Assembly: GCA_017399915.1 (NCBI GenBank)
Contig: JAFQAS010000058.1
Coordinates: 62,001-126,000, forward strand
Direction of reading: 5' to 3'
Source of the DNA: Muribaculaceae bacterium
Lineage (GTDB): Bacteria > Bacteroidota > Bacteroidia > Bacteroidales > Muribaculaceae
DNA length: 64,000 nt
This document shows positions 1 to 9,281 of the stretch, piece after piece; within the stretch, counting starts at the first letter, position 1, and the number at the start of each line of letters is the position of its first letter. Position numbers and translations under genes: made by a program. Below the pieces are notes generated by a model, which saw only the letters and a list, made by a program, of their open reading frames with translations, was not told the DNA's origin and searched no databases.

Positions 1-1
1 G

Positions 2-529
2 TTATTGTCACATAGTGATGAAGAATTATCTGGGGTTGCAATTGGTGTGACACTTGAAGGGATTCGCCCATTCCTTATTGAGGCGCAAGCCTTGGTGAGC
101 ACTGCTGCATACGGCACACCTCAACGCTCGGTTACAGGTTTTGACTCAAAACGCATGAATATGCTTCTTGCTGTGCTTGAAAAGCGTGTAGGGTTTAAGC
201 TTGTGCAAAAAGATGTGTTTTTAAATATTGCAGGAGGATTGAAGGTTAATGATCCGGCACTCGATTTAGCTGTGATTTGTGCAATATTAGCATCAAATGT
301 GGATATGGCTATTCCTAAAGGAATATGTATGTCGGGCGAAGTTGGCTTATCGGGTGAAATACGTCCTATTACACGCATTGAACAACGTATTATGGAAGCT
401 GAAAAACTCGGAATGAAAACAATTATCATTCCACGCAACAATCTTAAAGGAATTGATACTTCTCGCCTAAAAATAAAAATCGAAGAGGTGTCGAAGGTTG
501 AAGAAGCATTCAAGTTATTGTTTGCGTAA
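2..529 (+). CDS. radA: DNA repair protein RadA/Sms, C-terminal part (5' end outside window)
   Basis: Reading frame is open from the window edge, so only the last ~175 residues are seen. They match the C-terminal Lon-protease-like (LonC) domain of RadA: the segment around GIRPFLIEAQALV, the FDSKR stretch, GGLKVNDPALDLAV and the MSGEVGLSGEIRP motif are all family hallmarks. RadA is a RecA-like ATPase that promotes branch migration in recombinational repair; its zinc finger, Walker motifs and KNRFG motif must lie upstream. The TTG at base 5 is internal, not a start. The gene ends just before a convergent terminator shared with pulA. Identification is firm; completeness of the gene cannot be judged. 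Confidence 0.93.
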   Translation, partial: LLSHSDEELSGVAIGVTLEGIRPFLIEAQALVSTAAYGTPQRSVTGFDSKRMNMLLAVLEKRVGFKLVQKDVFLNIAGGLKVNDPALDLAVICAILASNVDMAIPKGICMSGEVGLSGEIRPITRIEQRIMEAEKLGMKTIIIPRNNLKGIDTSRLKIKIEEVSKVEEAFKLLFA

Positions 530-557
530 AATAGCTGTCTAAAAAAATATACAAAAT

Positions 558-586
558 AAAGCCGAGCATTTGCCCGGCTTTATTCG
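558..586. terminator. Bidirectional terminator between radA and pulA
   Basis: Inverted repeat AAAGCCG...CGGCTTT around a short loop. An A-rich stretch lies on the left and a T-rich one on the right, so it can end both the plus-strand radA transcript and the minus-strand pulA transcript. Confidence 0.75.
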
Positions 587-604
587 TTATTATGTATGGA
601 TGAG

Positions 605-2626
605 TTATTTTACTCTTGCAAGGATAAGAGCTGAAGTTGGAGCTACTGTCATCTTGCCGCCTTTAGTGGTACCCATGCCGTCGGCTTTAAGTTTGCCATC
701 TTGAGCAATGATAGTCCATTCGCCTTTCTTGATATTTACTTCGCGAGCTTCGGTCGAACCATTGAATACAAGTTTGATTTCTTTCCAAGAGTCGCCGTTT
801 GCGTTGTCTTTGATAGAGTAAGAGATGAGGTTTTCACCTTTTACATTATCAAATACGATGTGTTTAGCAATTGCTTCGGCTGTAGTCATGCGGAATGCAG
901 GGTGAGCTTTGCGAAGTTTGGTCAATTCGCAGTAGTAGTTGAATTGCTCAGCATTCTTGTTTTTCAAAGTCCAATCGATAGCATTAACTGAGTCGGGGCG
1001 ATTATATGTGTTGTGAATGCCCTTTTTGTTACGGAATACTTCTTCTCCGGCAAACATAAATGGAGTGCCTTGTGAAGTGAATACGATAGTTTGAGCTAAA
1101 CGAGCTGCACGCATCTTTTCTTCTTCGCTTGCACCTTTCATCGATACATTAAGTTTGTCGGTGAGGCTATAGTCATCGTGGCAAGAAACGTAGTTGATGA
1201 TTTGAGTAGGAGCTGTAGCGTATGCAAATTTAGAGTTATTGCCTTTTGAGTAATCAACTTGTGGGTGTGCAGTTGAAGCAACGATACCAATTTTAACGGT
1301 TTCTTTGTTGCCGGGAGCATTAGTCGCAAAACCTCTATTTTCACCATTGCTATAATGCCCTTTTACCGCATCACGAAGGTCGTCGCTAAATACTGCAATA
1401 CCTTCCATTTTTGCTACGTTTTCTTTTAGTGCACGACGCTCAACAGGGAGAGGTGAGTCACCACATGTCCAACCTTCGCCATATACGAAAATGCGAGGAT
1501 TTACCTCTTTAAGCGTTTTAGCTACTTCGTTCATAGTTTCAGTGTCGTGGATTGCCATAAGGTCGAAACGGAAACCATCAATATGGTATTCTTCTGCCCA
1601 ATACTTAACCGAATTTACGATGTAGTTACGCATTTGTGCACGTTCCGAGGCTGTTTCATTGCCACAGCCCGATGCGTCGCTATAAGTGCCGTCTTGGCGA
1701 TAACGATAGTAGTATTTGGGTGCGGTTAATGAGAAGTTAGAATCGTCATTGTTTGCAGTGTGATTATATACAACATCCATGATTACACCGATACCGGCAT
1801 CGTGAAGAGCTTTAATCATTTGCTTCATTTCAAGAATGCGAGTTGAAGGGTTAGAAGGATTGGTTGAGTAAGATCCTTCGGGGACGTTATAGTTATAGGG
1901 ATCATAACCCCAGTTGTATTTATTTTCGGGAAGTTGGCTTTCATCTACACTATTGTAGTCGTAAGATGGAAGAATGTGAACGTGAGTAATTCCCAATTCT
2001 TTCAAGTGGTCAATACCAGTTTTGTCGCCGAGAAGAGAACGAGTACCTTGCTCAGTAAGTGCAAGGAATTTACCTTTGTTTACTATGCCAGAAGATGGGT
2101 GAATTGAGAAATCGCGGTGGTGCATTTCGTAGATAATAACATCTGCAATGCTTCCGATTTCAGGACCTTTGTCATTTTCCCAACCGGCAGGATTAGTTGA
2201 TGTAAAATCAATGATTGCAGCACGACGGCCATTAGTTCCTACGGCTTTAGCCCACACGCCGGGTGTTTCATCGAGCCATTTACCTTCATACTTGATGCGG
2301 AAGGTGTAGAATTTGCCATAAAGTTGCTTAGGAGAAGTTACACGCCAAGTGCCATTGTCACTTTTAGTCATATCAAACGTTTGGATAGCAGGGGTATTGC
2401 GATCAGTGTCATAAAGCAATACTTGTGCTGCTTGAGCTTGAGGTGACCACAATGTGAAGTGTGTACCTTTGTTATCAACTTTTAGTTCAAGATCATCGCC
2501 GTTATAGGCGGGTAGGGATGCGTATGCGGTTTCCATATTTGTAACGTTGGCATAAGCCGGCATTCCACATAGCAATGCTGCCGAAAGCATTGTCCCGGAA
2601 CAGATTTTAATGAGGTTAATGTTCAT
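605..2626 (-). CDS. pulA: Secreted type I pullulanase (GH13)
   Basis: Debranching enzyme that hydrolyses alpha-1,6 links in pullulan, glycogen or amylopectin. The 673-residue protein has a signal peptide (cleavage likely after PAYA, residue 26), a CBM48-like N-terminal sandwich (~45-145) and a GH13 barrel. The pullulanase signature YNWGYDP is at 237-243. Conserved regions follow: DVVYNHT at 284-290, GFRFD with nucleophile D355, YGEGW with acid/base E384, and CHDD with H483/D484. The last ~80 residues form the usual C-terminal beta domain; there is no sorting tail. The start is ATG followed directly by the signal peptide. It lies 39 bases downstream of a small secreted protein gene and may be co-transcribed with it. 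Together with malQ at 27.5-30.2 kb it suggests glycogen or starch use. The signal peptide puts it in the periplasm or at the surface, away from cytoplasmic MalQ. Confidence 0.93.
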   Translation of the reverse strand: MNINLIKICSGTMLSAALLCGMPAYANVTNMETAYASLPAYNGDDLELKVDNKGTHFTLWSPQAQAAQVLLYDTDRNTPAIQTFDMTKSDNGTWRVTSPKQLYGKFYTFRIKYEGKWLDETPGVWAKAVGTNGRRAAIIDFTSTNPAGWENDKGPEIGSIADVIIYEMHHRDFSIHPSSGIVNKGKFLALTEQGTRSLLGDKTGIDHLKELGITHVHILPSYDYNSVDESQLPENKYNWGYDPYNYNVPEGSYSTNPSNPSTRILEMKQMIKALHDAGIGVIMDVVYNHTANNDDSNFSLTAPKYYYRYRQDGTYSDASGCGNETASERAQMRNYIVNSVKYWAEEYHIDGFRFDLMAIHDTETMNEVAKTLKEVNPRIFVYGEGWTCGDSPLPVERRALKENVAKMEGIAVFSDDLRDAVKGHYSNGENRGFATNAPGNKETVKIGIVASTAHPQVDYSKGNNSKFAYATAPTQIINYVSCHDDYSLTDKLNVSMKGASEEEKMRAARLAQTIVFTSQGTPFMFAGEEVFRNKKGIHNTYNRPDSVNAIDWTLKNKNAEQFNYYCELTKLRKAHPAFRMTTAEAIAKHIVFDNVKGENLISYSIKDNANGDSWKEIKLVFNGSTEAREVNIKKGEWTIIAQDGKLKADGMGTTKGGKMTVAPTSALILARVK

Positions 2627-2665
2627 TATTGATTATTTAAGTATGATTTAAGTTTTCTCTAAATA

Positions 2666-2977
2666 CTATTTTACAACCACGGTCTTTGACCAATAGCTAC
2701 ACTTTACGATATAATATCCACGTGGTAACTCAATTGTAGTAGATCCTTGTCCGACGGTTATTGATTTGATAGCTTGTCCTGTAATAGAATATATTTGAAA
2801 TTGAACAGCATTATCACTCGAAACAGTCAATGTAATCGCTCCTGTTGAAGCTTTTACCGATGGTTGAGCCACATTGACACTTATGTCGTTATGTGCAGGA
2901 AAGGCATAAGCTACCGATGAACCTAAGCCCATCAAGCCTATAATTAGAGCGATTGATATGTTTTTTAGTCTTTTCAT
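2666..2977 (-). CDS. Small secreted protein consisting almost only of a C-terminal sorting-like domain
   Basis: Product of 103 residues from the ATG at 2977; a longer frame up to 3034 exists, but starting here puts a clean signal peptide (cleavage near VAYA) at the N-terminus. The mature ~78 residues read like the C-terminal part of a type-IX-secretion cargo: alternating beta strands, an IYSITGQ turn, then LPRGYYIVK and a terminal KTVVVK. No passenger domain precedes it. The gene sits 39 bases upstream of pulA in the same direction. It could be a DUF3244-like small periplasmic protein, a surface protein made of the sorting domain alone, or a remnant of a larger gene. The call as secreted is firm; the function is unknown. 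Confidence 0.7.
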   Translation of the reverse strand: MKRLKNISIALIIGLMGLGSSVAYAFPAHNDISVNVAQPSVKASTGAITLTVSSDNAVQFQIYSITGQAIKSITVGQGSTTIELPRGYYIVKCSYWSKTVVVK

Positions 2978-3092
2978 ATTATTACTCTTTGCCTTTAACA
3001 TCACAAAGTAAAATAATAAAAATGACTTTTCCAAATATTTTTTGAGGAATTATGCATTATTGAATATTTATTATTGAAAAATTGCAATAAAA

Positions 3093-3131
3093 AATAACGG
3101 CTACCGAGTATTTGACTCGATAACCGTTATT
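3093..3131 (-). terminator. Terminator of the secreted-protein locus
   Basis: A 17-base inverted repeat (AATAACGG... / ...CCGTTATT, with G-U pairs) followed on the minus strand by a T-rich run. It lies just past the stop codon of the LRR gene and separates it from the small sorting-domain gene. Confidence 0.8.
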
Positions 3132-3152
3132 TGAGTAGTTTCTATTTATCTC

Positions 3153-6100
3153 TTATTTCACCATCACTTTGTGTGACTCAGAACCGATTGTAATAATATA
3201 TATTCCTTTAGCAACATTATTAAAGGTAGCAGTTTCATCGGAGATTGTTGTTGATTCTATAATAGAACCATTTACAGAAATAAGATTTACAATTTCATCA
3301 TTGGAGTTGGCTGATTTTATTGTAATATTATTGCCATCAACAGAAATCATAGATGATGCATTGTCGCTAATCACACATTCTACTCCGGAAGCAACGTCCA
3401 TCAAAGATGTGTAAAGGAATAAATCGGGGAATTTGGCATTTGTCATCACACACATTACACCTTCAAAATCTTTAAGGAATGTGGTTACACCATTTTCAAG
3501 GGTGTATTCGGTGCCAAGGATAAGTTCTTCTCCTTCGAGTTCGCCATAATCGTTGATGATTGGAGCGCCGAGGAACCAACGATAAACAGTTTGAGTTGCA
3601 TCAACAACAGCTTGATCGGCAAGGTCAATAACGCCTTCGGCCGATGGAGCTACGTCGATTGGAGCTTGATTGCTATAGGAGTATGATATGTATCTTGGAT
3701 TTACTTTAGGCAATGTTTTGAATGTTAAGTTGTTGCCGGTGAGGCCAAGCATAAGCAATTGAGAAAGGTTATCGACATTGATTGAAGTTAATTGGTTGTT
3801 GGTGATAGTGAATTGACTCACATTAGGCACACCATCAAGATTAATTTCAGTGAAATTATTATGGTCGAGATACAATGCCCAAATATTGTTGTTTTTGAGC
3901 TTGATTTCGCTTAATTGATTGTTAGCAACCGACAATACTTGTAACTCGGGGTTGTTTGTAACATCAAGAGTTGTCAATACATTGTCATTGAGGCTTAATG
4001 TTGTCAAATTAGGATATTTTGATGCATCAAAAGACGATAAATTATTGCCATCAAGAGTTGTTTCTTTGAAATTAGTCGATTGAGGTAAGGTAATTTCGCT
4101 AAGACCGGCATTTGAAACACTCACGTTGATTGCATCGGTGAGTTTTGACATGTCACATTTAGAAAGTGTAGCCCCCGACATACTGAATACTGATACCTTG
4201 TCAGATGGTTCATAGGTATAAACTTTTACATCAACACCGGCTTTTGTTTGAGCATCAAAAAGTTGGTAAGTTGTGCCAAGAAGATATTGACTGAGGTTTT
4301 CATTGCCATCCCAACCGATGTAAATAGCTGTGTTTGGCTGAGCTGCAGCTAATGATAAAGTAACAGCATCGCCATCTTTAACAGTGGTGAATGATGCGAT
4401 TTCGTTTGTTGGCATACCGGCCGCAAGGATAGGTGTAGTTTTAAACACCTTGTCGCCAGTGAAGCCGGGATATGCAGCATTTGTCATTTCACATACAATT
4501 TCGCCAACAGAGGTATTTAAGAATCTCATGTTACCATTGTTGTTGATGTAATCAGTGCCTTCAATAAGAGAGTTGCCTTTTGAGTCCTTCCAAGTGTAGA
4601 CTGTCCCAATGCCGTTTATTACGCGATTTTGTTTAGAGAGGTCAATGCCGGGCCCTTTTGTGGGGATAAACAAATCGCTTTGTGGTGCATATATATAATT
4701 TTCATCACTTAGATTGCCATGTGCTGGCAATGTCTCAATAGTGAAGTTGTTGTTATTGCATGCAAAATATTGTAATCCACATTCGGTTGGCATTACAATT
4801 GATGACAATTTATTGTGCGACACATCAAGTCGAGTCATTATTGAGCAATAAGTGAAATCGAGTGTTTCAAACAAGTTTTTTGATAAATCAACACTCAAAA
4901 TATAGTCGGCATCAGAAAGGTCTATCTTAGTTAATTGGTTATTGCTAAGATTGAGTTTTTTGATTGCTTGAACATTATTGAGTGTGAGGTCGGTTAATTT
5001 ATTATTGCTTAAGTTGATGTCGGTTAATGCATTCTTTTCGTAATAGCCATTATTTCCGGCAAGTGAAAGTGAAGAGAAATTATTGCCACTTAAGTTTAAT
5101 GCTGTTAAGCAACGATTCCACGAAAGGTCGATGGTGTAAAGACCTGCATTGACGATATTGAGTGTGCGCAATGATGCCGATTTGGTCAAATCGGCTGAAT
5201 ACATTGGGATATCCTTTACATCAATAGCCGATAGAGTAGAACCTTCTTTAACAAATACATCAATAGAGCTATATCCATTCTTTTTGCCAACGACATTTGC
5301 TGTTGTAGGTGCAGTTGAAGATGTCGCGGTAAATACGGTTGGTTTGCTATCACCGAAACTTACATAAAATTCTATTGGGTTTTCAGGTGTAGCACCTTCA
5401 ATACCTATGCCAAACGACATTGTTGTTTCGAGAGCAAGACCTGATGTGAATGAGAACGCTTTGATGCTATCGCCATATTCATCTTCCGATTTGATCTTGA
5501 ATTTATCGGTGCGAAGTATCGCATCGGGGAAAGCCGAGTTGGCGAAGGCGATATAAACACTGTCTTCGGGAATTTTGTTGATAGTCATTACACCATTTTC
5601 GTAGGTGTAGTAACTTGGGTCAACAAGCGATGGACTTTCGGGTGATGATTCTGAAACAGAATAAAGAACTACATCGGTAGTAGTTTCTTCGCGAATTACT
5701 CGTGAAGAGTAGTCAAATGTGCTCCCCACTTTATATGATTTCTCAACCGGGAAGTTGCGTTGACCATAATAATAAGTGTTCCATGTTCCGGGATCAAGGG
5801 GAAGTGAAACAAAGTCAAGGCAGTTGTTTTGAACCTCTACAATGTAGAGATTAGGATTGTTAGTAACATCAAATGAGGTTAAATAGTTATTTGAAGCAGA
5901 AATGGTGATTAACTCAGGACATTTTGAAATGTCGATGTTTGTTAATTTATTGCCGCCACAGAATAAATATTTAAGTTTCGGATTATGGGTAACATCAAGT
6001 GAAGTGAGCTTATAATCGTAGTTATATGAACCAACGTGGTCGCAATACAACTCGGTAAGATATGGGTTGTTGCTTAAGTCGATTGATGTTATTTTAGTGT

Positions 6101-6854
6101 TAGAGATGTTGAGAACTCTGAGGTAAGAGTTTTTAGAAACATCTACGCTTTCCACATCGGTAACATCAAGGGTCAATCGCATCAAATTAGGACAACCAGT
6201 AGGGTCGCATTTCTTTAATCCCATATTATGATAACCATCAAACGACATGAGGTTAGGATAGTCTGATAAATTAAATTCAGGATCAAGATGTTCAATGGTG
6301 TTCATTTCAAGAATTGTCAAGTTTGGTTTGTTTTTACCAATCTTGAGAGGCGATTCAGCGCTAAATGTATTGTCAGATACATAAACAGCTTGCAAGTTTG
6401 GCATATTGCTTAAATCAAGCCCTTCCAATTCATTGTGAGTGAGGTCTAAGATTATTAGTTTGTCACAACCATTGAATTCGATAGATGAGATATAGCAGCC
6501 ACTTGCATTGAAGTAGTCGATTTGGTTAGGGTCGCCATAAATCTTTACAATACCATCACTTGAAACTTGGCAATTGATTAGTGTGCCACCCATTTGATTT
6601 AGTGAATCCATATAGGCGGGTTGCACTTCATATTCAATTTTGCCGAAACCACAATCCACATCTACATATTGGGTAGAGTCAATTGAACCTATTACTAAAG
6701 AGAATTGATTAGCCTCTCCATAGCTTTTGAAAATATTGGTTTTGAATGTGATAATAGGCTCATCATAAGTTTGAGCTATTGCCACATTAGCATACCCTAA
6801 TATGGAGAGACAGAGTAGGGCTCTTAGTACCAATGATTTAATTTGTTTTTTCAT
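3153..6854 (-). CDS. Very large secreted leucine-rich-repeat protein with three repeated modules and a type-IX-like sorting tail
   Basis: 1233 residues with a signal peptide (cleavage near AIAQ, residue 28). Three modules of about 335-420 residues follow (about 33-452, 463-806, 817-1150). Each has a beta-sandwich-like lead segment, a block of ~21-residue LRRs of the L-x-x-L-D-(V/L)-(T/S)-x-N-x-x-L type (about 120-345, 560-705, 905-1045), a short segment ending in xxLP and a Y-x-x-Q strand, and an Ig-like segment ending in (M)TNAxFP or ANSAFP. A tail at ~1160-1233 with LISVNGS, GIYIITI and terminal KVMVK resembles type A sorting domains. LRR proteins of this kind act as surface adhesins or binding proteins; that role is inferred. 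The start codon is 25 bases from the upstream protease stop, implying one transcript. Confidence 0.85.
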   Translation of the reverse strand: MKKQIKSLVLRALLCLSILGYANVAIAQTYDEPIITFKTNIFKSYGEANQFSLVIGSIDSTQYVDVDCGFGKIEYEVQPAYMDSLNQMGGTLINCQVSSDGIVKIYGDPNQIDYFNASGCYISSIEFNGCDKLIILDLTHNELEGLDLSNMPNLQAVYVSDNTFSAESPLKIGKNKPNLTILEMNTIEHLDPEFNLSDYPNLMSFDGYHNMGLKKCDPTGCPNLMRLTLDVTDVESVDVSKNSYLRVLNISNTKITSIDLSNNPYLTELYCDHVGSYNYDYKLTSLDVTHNPKLKYLFCGGNKLTNIDISKCPELITISASNNYLTSFDVTNNPNLYIVEVQNNCLDFVSLPLDPGTWNTYYYGQRNFPVEKSYKVGSTFDYSSRVIREETTTDVVLYSVSESSPESPSLVDPSYYTYENGVMTINKIPEDSVYIAFANSAFPDAILRTDKFKIKSEDEYGDSIKAFSFTSGLALETTMSFGIGIEGATPENPIEFYVSFGDSKPTVFTATSSTAPTTANVVGKKNGYSSIDVFVKEGSTLSAIDVKDIPMYSADLTKSASLRTLNIVNAGLYTIDLSWNRCLTALNLSGNNFSSLSLAGNNGYYEKNALTDINLSNNKLTDLTLNNVQAIKKLNLSNNQLTKIDLSDADYILSVDLSKNLFETLDFTYCSIMTRLDVSHNKLSSIVMPTECGLQYFACNNNNFTIETLPAHGNLSDENYIYAPQSDLFIPTKGPGIDLSKQNRVINGIGTVYTWKDSKGNSLIEGTDYINNNGNMRFLNTSVGEIVCEMTNAAYPGFTGDKVFKTTPILAAGMPTNEIASFTTVKDGDAVTLSLAAAQPNTAIYIGWDGNENLSQYLLGTTYQLFDAQTKAGVDVKVYTYEPSDKVSVFSMSGATLSKCDMSKLTDAINVSVSNAGLSEITLPQSTNFKETTLDGNNLSSFDASKYPNLTTLSLNDNVLTTLDVTNNPELQVLSVANNQLSEIKLKNNNIWALYLDHNNFTEINLDGVPNVSQFTITNNQLTSINVDNLSQLLMLGLTGNNLTFKTLPKVNPRYISYSYSNQAPIDVAPSAEGVIDLADQAVVDATQTVYRWFLGAPIINDYGELEGEELILGTEYTLENGVTTFLKDFEGVMCVMTNAKFPDLFLYTSLMDVASGVECVISDNASSMISVDGNNITIKSANSNDEIVNLISVNGSIIESTTISDETATFNNVAKGIYIITIGSESHKVMVK

Positions 6855-6879
6855 TAATTTGAGTTGTAAATATTAGAAA

Positions 6880-9168
6880 TTATTTAATTAGCACACGTTG
6901 ATTGTGAACGCCATTTACATTGACGAGATATACACCGGTTTCGATGTCGGAAGCATCAATCATAATTTCGTCCCCCTCACATGATTGAGTTAATACGGGC
7001 TGTCCGGAGATGTTGTAAATTGTCACGTTCATCTCATTCGCTCCACCAAGGAACACTTCTAATTGACGCTCGGCGATAGATTTTATCATCAATCGAGAAT
7101 TATTATCGGTAACAATGCCTTCAACGCCATCATTTTCGGTTCTGCGAATCACTTCTTTTAATCCGGCATATGCATCAAATTTACCGGCGCCCCATTGCAC
7201 AGAGTCCCCGGCTTCGACATATTTATCTTTTACAGCTGTTGACATTGCAATCTCTTTAACTTCGTCGATTGTCAATGTAGGGTCAGCTTCAAGCCATAGA
7301 GCGATAGCACCGGCAACAGCAGGTGTAGCCATTGATGTGCCCACTTGTTGGTGCCAATAGTTTTTGCGATTGTTTTCGATTAATTGAGCTTGCAATGCGC
7401 TTGCGGGTAATTGGTATTTTTCGATATAATATGAGTTTGTTGAAGAAATTGTGGTTGCCCCCGGAGCGCACACATGTGGCAAGTTGCGACCATCAATCAA
7501 AGTGCCATAAGACGAGAAACTTGAGATATATCCGGGAGTATATTGTCCGGGATAGTTATATGGGTTTCCGTCGAGAGATACCCATGTGTTACGTGTATTA
7601 TAAGAACCAACAACAAGGATATTTTTAGCACAAGCCATATCGCTGATAGAACCGTTGGTGCTACCATTATCCCAATCTTCGATGCCATATCCGTTCATAG
7701 AAGAATACAATCCACTACAGAAACAATCGATGCGTTGTCCATCTTTACCTTCTACAATAAAGCCAAGTATATAGTTGCCATTGGCATTTGTCGCTTGGTT
7801 GTCAGAAATAAAATAATCGATTAAAACGTAGTATCTTCCGTTGTTTTCATCAATCATAGAACCCATACCCACATATCCGTCAAAGGCGCGGTTGAAGTTG
7901 GCGTTTGTCAAGTCACCATCTTGAGCATAATTAGGAGATGCGTAATAAACCGCGCTACCATTCATGTTTGAAGTGATAGCATGTTGGAATGTGATTGTGC
8001 CACGAGATTTATTGTATGCAATAAGTTTTACGGTAAACTCAGTTGAGTCATTACTGTAAATGTATAATTGGTCATATCTTAAGTTGTAATATGTTCCTCC
8101 CGAAGTAGGTACCTGGCTATATGTAGGCTTAATGAAAGACTTCATTTCAGTGTCTTCTTGGCTGAATGTTTGGTTGAGAGCAATAGGGAGTTCTCCTTCG
8201 TTACCGGCAGCCACACATATTATAGCTTCTTTTCCTGCCAAATCAAGATATTGACTCATAACTTCTGTTCCATCATGAGCACCGACGTTACTGCCAAGAG
8301 AAAGATTGATAACGGCAGGTTTGTTATTGTTGTATGAATAGTCAAGAATGCCTTCAATTCCTAATGCGATTAACATGTCGTTGAGTGTGCCACATGATAC
8401 AGCAATGTCAGATTCGTAAGCAACACCATAAAATGGATTGTTGTCGGTCTCAACTTTTGCGCTGAGTTGGCTTGTGCCTTTTGCTACAGTGAGAGTGTCG
8501 CGATAGCTTCCTGCCATAATCCCAAGCGTGTGGGAACCATGGAATGTGGTTTCATCGTCGGTTTTAAATTTTGAAATTTGATCGGCGGTATAAGTTTTTA
8601 CATCATAGCCACTGCTTGTTGTAGTAGTCGCATAAATGTGAGAAAGTTGTTGAATGCGTGAAGTGCCGTCGGCATTTCTGAAGTTTACATGATTAGGATC
8701 TAATCCGGCATCAACCAATCCGGCAACAACTCCTTTTCCGGTATATGCTTTAGGCAAATCAGTCCCGGCATAAATCTTTTCTACACCCATTGCGCTGCGC
8801 ACTTTATCCATTTTAGGGAGAATTTTGCGAGAGAGTTGTAACGTCTTTATTTGTTTGAGCGAAGAAATTCGTTCAACTTCAGTTATTGGCATTGATACCA
8901 ATGCGATATCACCACGCATACGAACCACATTTATACCTTCAGCTTCGAGGTCTTCAATAGAAGCTCCCTCAGCGAGTTTTATCAATCCGGTAATATGTGA
9001 AGTTGGAATATTTAAGCTTTGTAATGCTTTAGTATAAACATCATGAGTGGGGATATTTTCAGATTGATATTGTCGCAAAGTTGCTCGATTGCGTAAATCG
9101 AGATTCCCTTGAGCTACACCTGAAAAGGCCATGCCTAAAATTAATAAACTTAAAGAAATTTTTCTCAT
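6880..9168 (-). CDS. Secreted subtilisin-like serine protease (S8) with type-IX-like sorting tail
   Basis: From the ATG at 9168 the product is 762 residues and begins with a signal peptide (MRKISLSLLILGMAF..., cleavage near VAQG). The open frame runs on to 9273, but the extra 35 codons cross a hairpin and would bury the signal peptide. An inhibitor-like propeptide region is followed by the S8 triad: D153 in VDAGLD, H210 in FHGSH and S612 in GTSMATP, with oxyanion N323 in CVAAGNEG. About 290 residues separate N323 and S612, a large insertion with beta-rich content. The last ~75 residues carry IYNISGQ, GVYLVNV and terminal RVLIK, as in type-IX cargo. It lies between two other secreted proteins and is probably co-transcribed with the LRR gene. 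Likely an extracellular or surface protease; substrate unknown. Confidence 0.92.
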   Translation of the reverse strand: MRKISLSLLILGMAFSGVAQGNLDLRNRATLRQYQSENIPTHDVYTKALQSLNIPTSHITGLIKLAEGASIEDLEAEGINVVRMRGDIALVSMPITEVERISSLKQIKTLQLSRKILPKMDKVRSAMGVEKIYAGTDLPKAYTGKGVVAGLVDAGLDPNHVNFRNADGTSRIQQLSHIYATTTTSSGYDVKTYTADQISKFKTDDETTFHGSHTLGIMAGSYRDTLTVAKGTSQLSAKVETDNNPFYGVAYESDIAVSCGTLNDMLIALGIEGILDYSYNNNKPAVINLSLGSNVGAHDGTEVMSQYLDLAGKEAIICVAAGNEGELPIALNQTFSQEDTEMKSFIKPTYSQVPTSGGTYYNLRYDQLYIYSNDSTEFTVKLIAYNKSRGTITFQHAITSNMNGSAVYYASPNYAQDGDLTNANFNRAFDGYVGMGSMIDENNGRYYVLIDYFISDNQATNANGNYILGFIVEGKDGQRIDCFCSGLYSSMNGYGIEDWDNGSTNGSISDMACAKNILVVGSYNTRNTWVSLDGNPYNYPGQYTPGYISSFSSYGTLIDGRNLPHVCAPGATTISSTNSYYIEKYQLPASALQAQLIENNRKNYWHQQVGTSMATPAVAGAIALWLEADPTLTIDEVKEIAMSTAVKDKYVEAGDSVQWGAGKFDAYAGLKEVIRRTENDGVEGIVTDNNSRLMIKSIAERQLEVFLGGANEMNVTIYNISGQPVLTQSCEGDEIMIDASDIETGVYLVNVNGVHNQRVLIK

Positions 9169-9212
9169 AATATTGATGAGTAGATTAAAAAATGTAATTG
9201 AGTTTTTTATAC

Positions 9213-9261
9213 CACAAATAGAGGTAATGCCCATTATTCCTTGGGCATAACCTCTATTGTG
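9213..9261. repeat. Long near-perfect inverted repeat in the leader of the S8 protease gene
   Basis: About 19 paired bases (CACAAATAGAGG.. / ..CCTCTATTGTG) around an 8-base loop. On the minus strand, which is transcribed here, the hairpin is followed by an A-run rather than a T-run, so it is not a standard intrinsic terminator. It sits between the stop of the 628-residue protein gene and the protease start and may shape mRNA processing or stability. Confidence 0.65.
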
Positions 9262-9281
9262 TGTATAGAGCAATTTATTGT

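Noticed and set aside
605..2626. Pullulanase as a lipoprotein (Cys at residue 20)
   Set aside because: The residues before the Cys (A-L-L-C) do not make a good lipobox, and a standard cleavage site after PAYA follows.
9169..9273. N-terminal extension of the S8 protease frame
   Set aside because: The extra 35 codons cross a strong hairpin and put the signal peptide at residue 36; the ATG at 9168 gives a normal secretory start.
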